This document shows, one piece after another, positions 6,897-7,345 of a stretch of DNA of 7,345 nt (position 1 is the stretch's first letter; each line of letters starts with the position of its first letter). A program made the position numbers and the translations under genes. Source of the DNA: Emcibacteraceae bacterium (GTDB taxonomy: Bacteria; Pseudomonadota; Alphaproteobacteria; Sphingomonadales; Emcibacteraceae); contig JAESUD010000317.1 of assembly GCA_016763335.1 (NCBI GenBank), forward strand, positions 1-7,345, read 5' to 3'. Below the pieces are notes generated by a model. That model did not search any database. It was not told where the DNA came from and saw only the letters and a list, made by a program, of their open reading frames with translations.

Positions 6897-6935
6897 AAAT
6901 TAAAAGCTGCCGGGCAAGTTTAGTAACCCGGCAGC
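6897..6935 (-). terminator. Putative intrinsic terminator or attenuator after coxA
   Basis: Read on the minus strand, a perfect 9-bp GC-rich stem (GCTGCCGGG at 6935-6927 pairing with CCCGGCAGC at 6914-6906) encloses a 12-nt loop and is followed at once by TTTTAATTT. It begins 10 nt after the coxA stop. The geometry fits a Rho-independent terminator, though the tail is interrupted by two A residues and the loop is longer than ideal. It could separate coxA transcription from ctaB and the genes after it, or allow partial read-through that lowers assembly-factor expression relative to the structural subunit. Confidence 0.75.
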
Positions 6936-6945
6936 CAATGATTTA

Positions 6946-7345
6946 TTACTTAATTCTTGGCAGTACACTGAACTGATGGAACGGTGGAGGAGATGATAGT
7001 GTCCACTCTAACGTTGTAGCAGCCTCACCCCATTGGTTATTTCCTACACGTTTTTTAGAACGAAGTGTCATCCATACACCAATGAAGAAGAATATCAATC
7101 CAATAAACATCACACCATAACCTACCGATGACCAGAAATTCCATTTTGCATAAGCATCCGGATAATCAGGAATACGGCGCGGCATTCCAGCTAGGCCAAG
7201 GAAATGCTGCGGGAAGAAAATGAAGTTAACGCCGATGAATGTAAACCAGAAATGCAGTTTGGAAATTAGCTGCGGATAAGGTTTGCCGCTCATTTTACCA
7301 ATCCAGAAATACCAACCGGCATAGATTGAGAAAAGAGCACCCATT
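6946..7345 (-). CDS. coxA: Cytochrome c oxidase subunit I, C-terminal part (5' end outside window)
   Basis: The frame is open to the right edge, so only the last 132 or so residues are seen. They match the final two helices and tail of aa3-type subunit I (CoxA/CtaD): KLHFWFTFIGVNFIFFPQHF, then LGLAGMPRRIPDYPDAYAKW with the strongly conserved PRR and DYPDAY residues, a hydrophobic helix GVMFIGLIFFFIGVW, and the tail EWTLSSPPPFHQFSVLPRIK. The haem a, haem a3 and CuB ligands and the proton-channel residues lie upstream and cannot be checked. In this locus the missing upstream part is normally preceded by coxB. The stop is TAA at 6948-6946, followed by the putative terminator. Confidence 0.97.
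   Translation of the reverse strand, partial: MGALFSIYAGWYFWIGKMSGKPYPQLISKLHFWFTFIGVNFIFFPQHFLGLAGMPRRIPDYPDAYAKWNFWSSVGYGVMFIGLIFFFIGVWMTLRSKKRVGNNQWGEAATTLEWTLSSPPPFHQFSVLPRIK

Noticed and set aside
1..7345. Mobile elements, CRISPR arrays, tRNA or rRNA genes, phage or defence genes
   Set aside because: None is visible: genes are packed end to end, every reading frame belongs to a housekeeping family, and there are no direct repeat arrays, transposase motifs or tRNA-like cloverleaf sequences.

Overview
The window reads as ordinary chromosome of an alphaproteobacterium with a fairly AT-rich genome (about 40-43% GC by eye). The main evidence is the minus-strand gene order coxA - ctaB - coxF - ctaG - coxC - DUF983 - surf1 - thrC - M16 peptidase, which is the classic alphaproteobacterial aa3-type cytochrome c oxidase locus running into threonine synthase and a mitochondrial-processing-peptidase-like protease. 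Genus and species cannot be fixed from the sequence alone.

Layout: from 7345 down to 576 everything is read leftward on the minus strand. The right edge holds the C-terminal part of coxA (oxidase subunit I). It is followed by a strong stem-loop with a U-rich tail (6897-6935) that looks like an intrinsic terminator or attenuator. Then come ctaB (haem O synthase), a 39-residue single-membrane-segment protein of the CoxF type (5833-5952), ctaG (Cox11 copper chaperone), coxC (subunit III), a zinc-ribbon membrane protein of the DUF983 family, and surf1 (haem a / oxidase assembly). A 63-bp gap separates surf1 from thrC, and thrC overlaps the M16 peptidase gene by ATGA. At the left edge, on the plus strand, lie the 3' end of a glutathione S-transferase gene and an overlapping gene for a GFA/CENP-V-type zinc protein. 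The GFA gene and the M16 gene meet tail to tail, with stop codons sharing bases in a 4-bp overlap.

How they work together: CtaB converts haem B to haem O for haem A synthesis. Surf1 helps deliver or insert haem a into subunit I, and Cox11/CtaG supplies CuB. CoxF and DUF983 are small membrane proteins that belong to the same assembly locus by context. CoxA and CoxC are structural subunits of the oxidase. ThrC and the M16 protease look like passengers at the promoter-distal end, perhaps with their own promoter in the 63-bp gap. The GST/GFA pair is a separate, convergently transcribed unit.

I found no undescribed system. The points worth a second look are modest: the small coxF gene, the putative terminator between coxA and ctaB, a TTG start for thrC with a strong Shine-Dalgarno sequence, a probable TTG start for the DUF983 gene, and the unusually tight overlaps.
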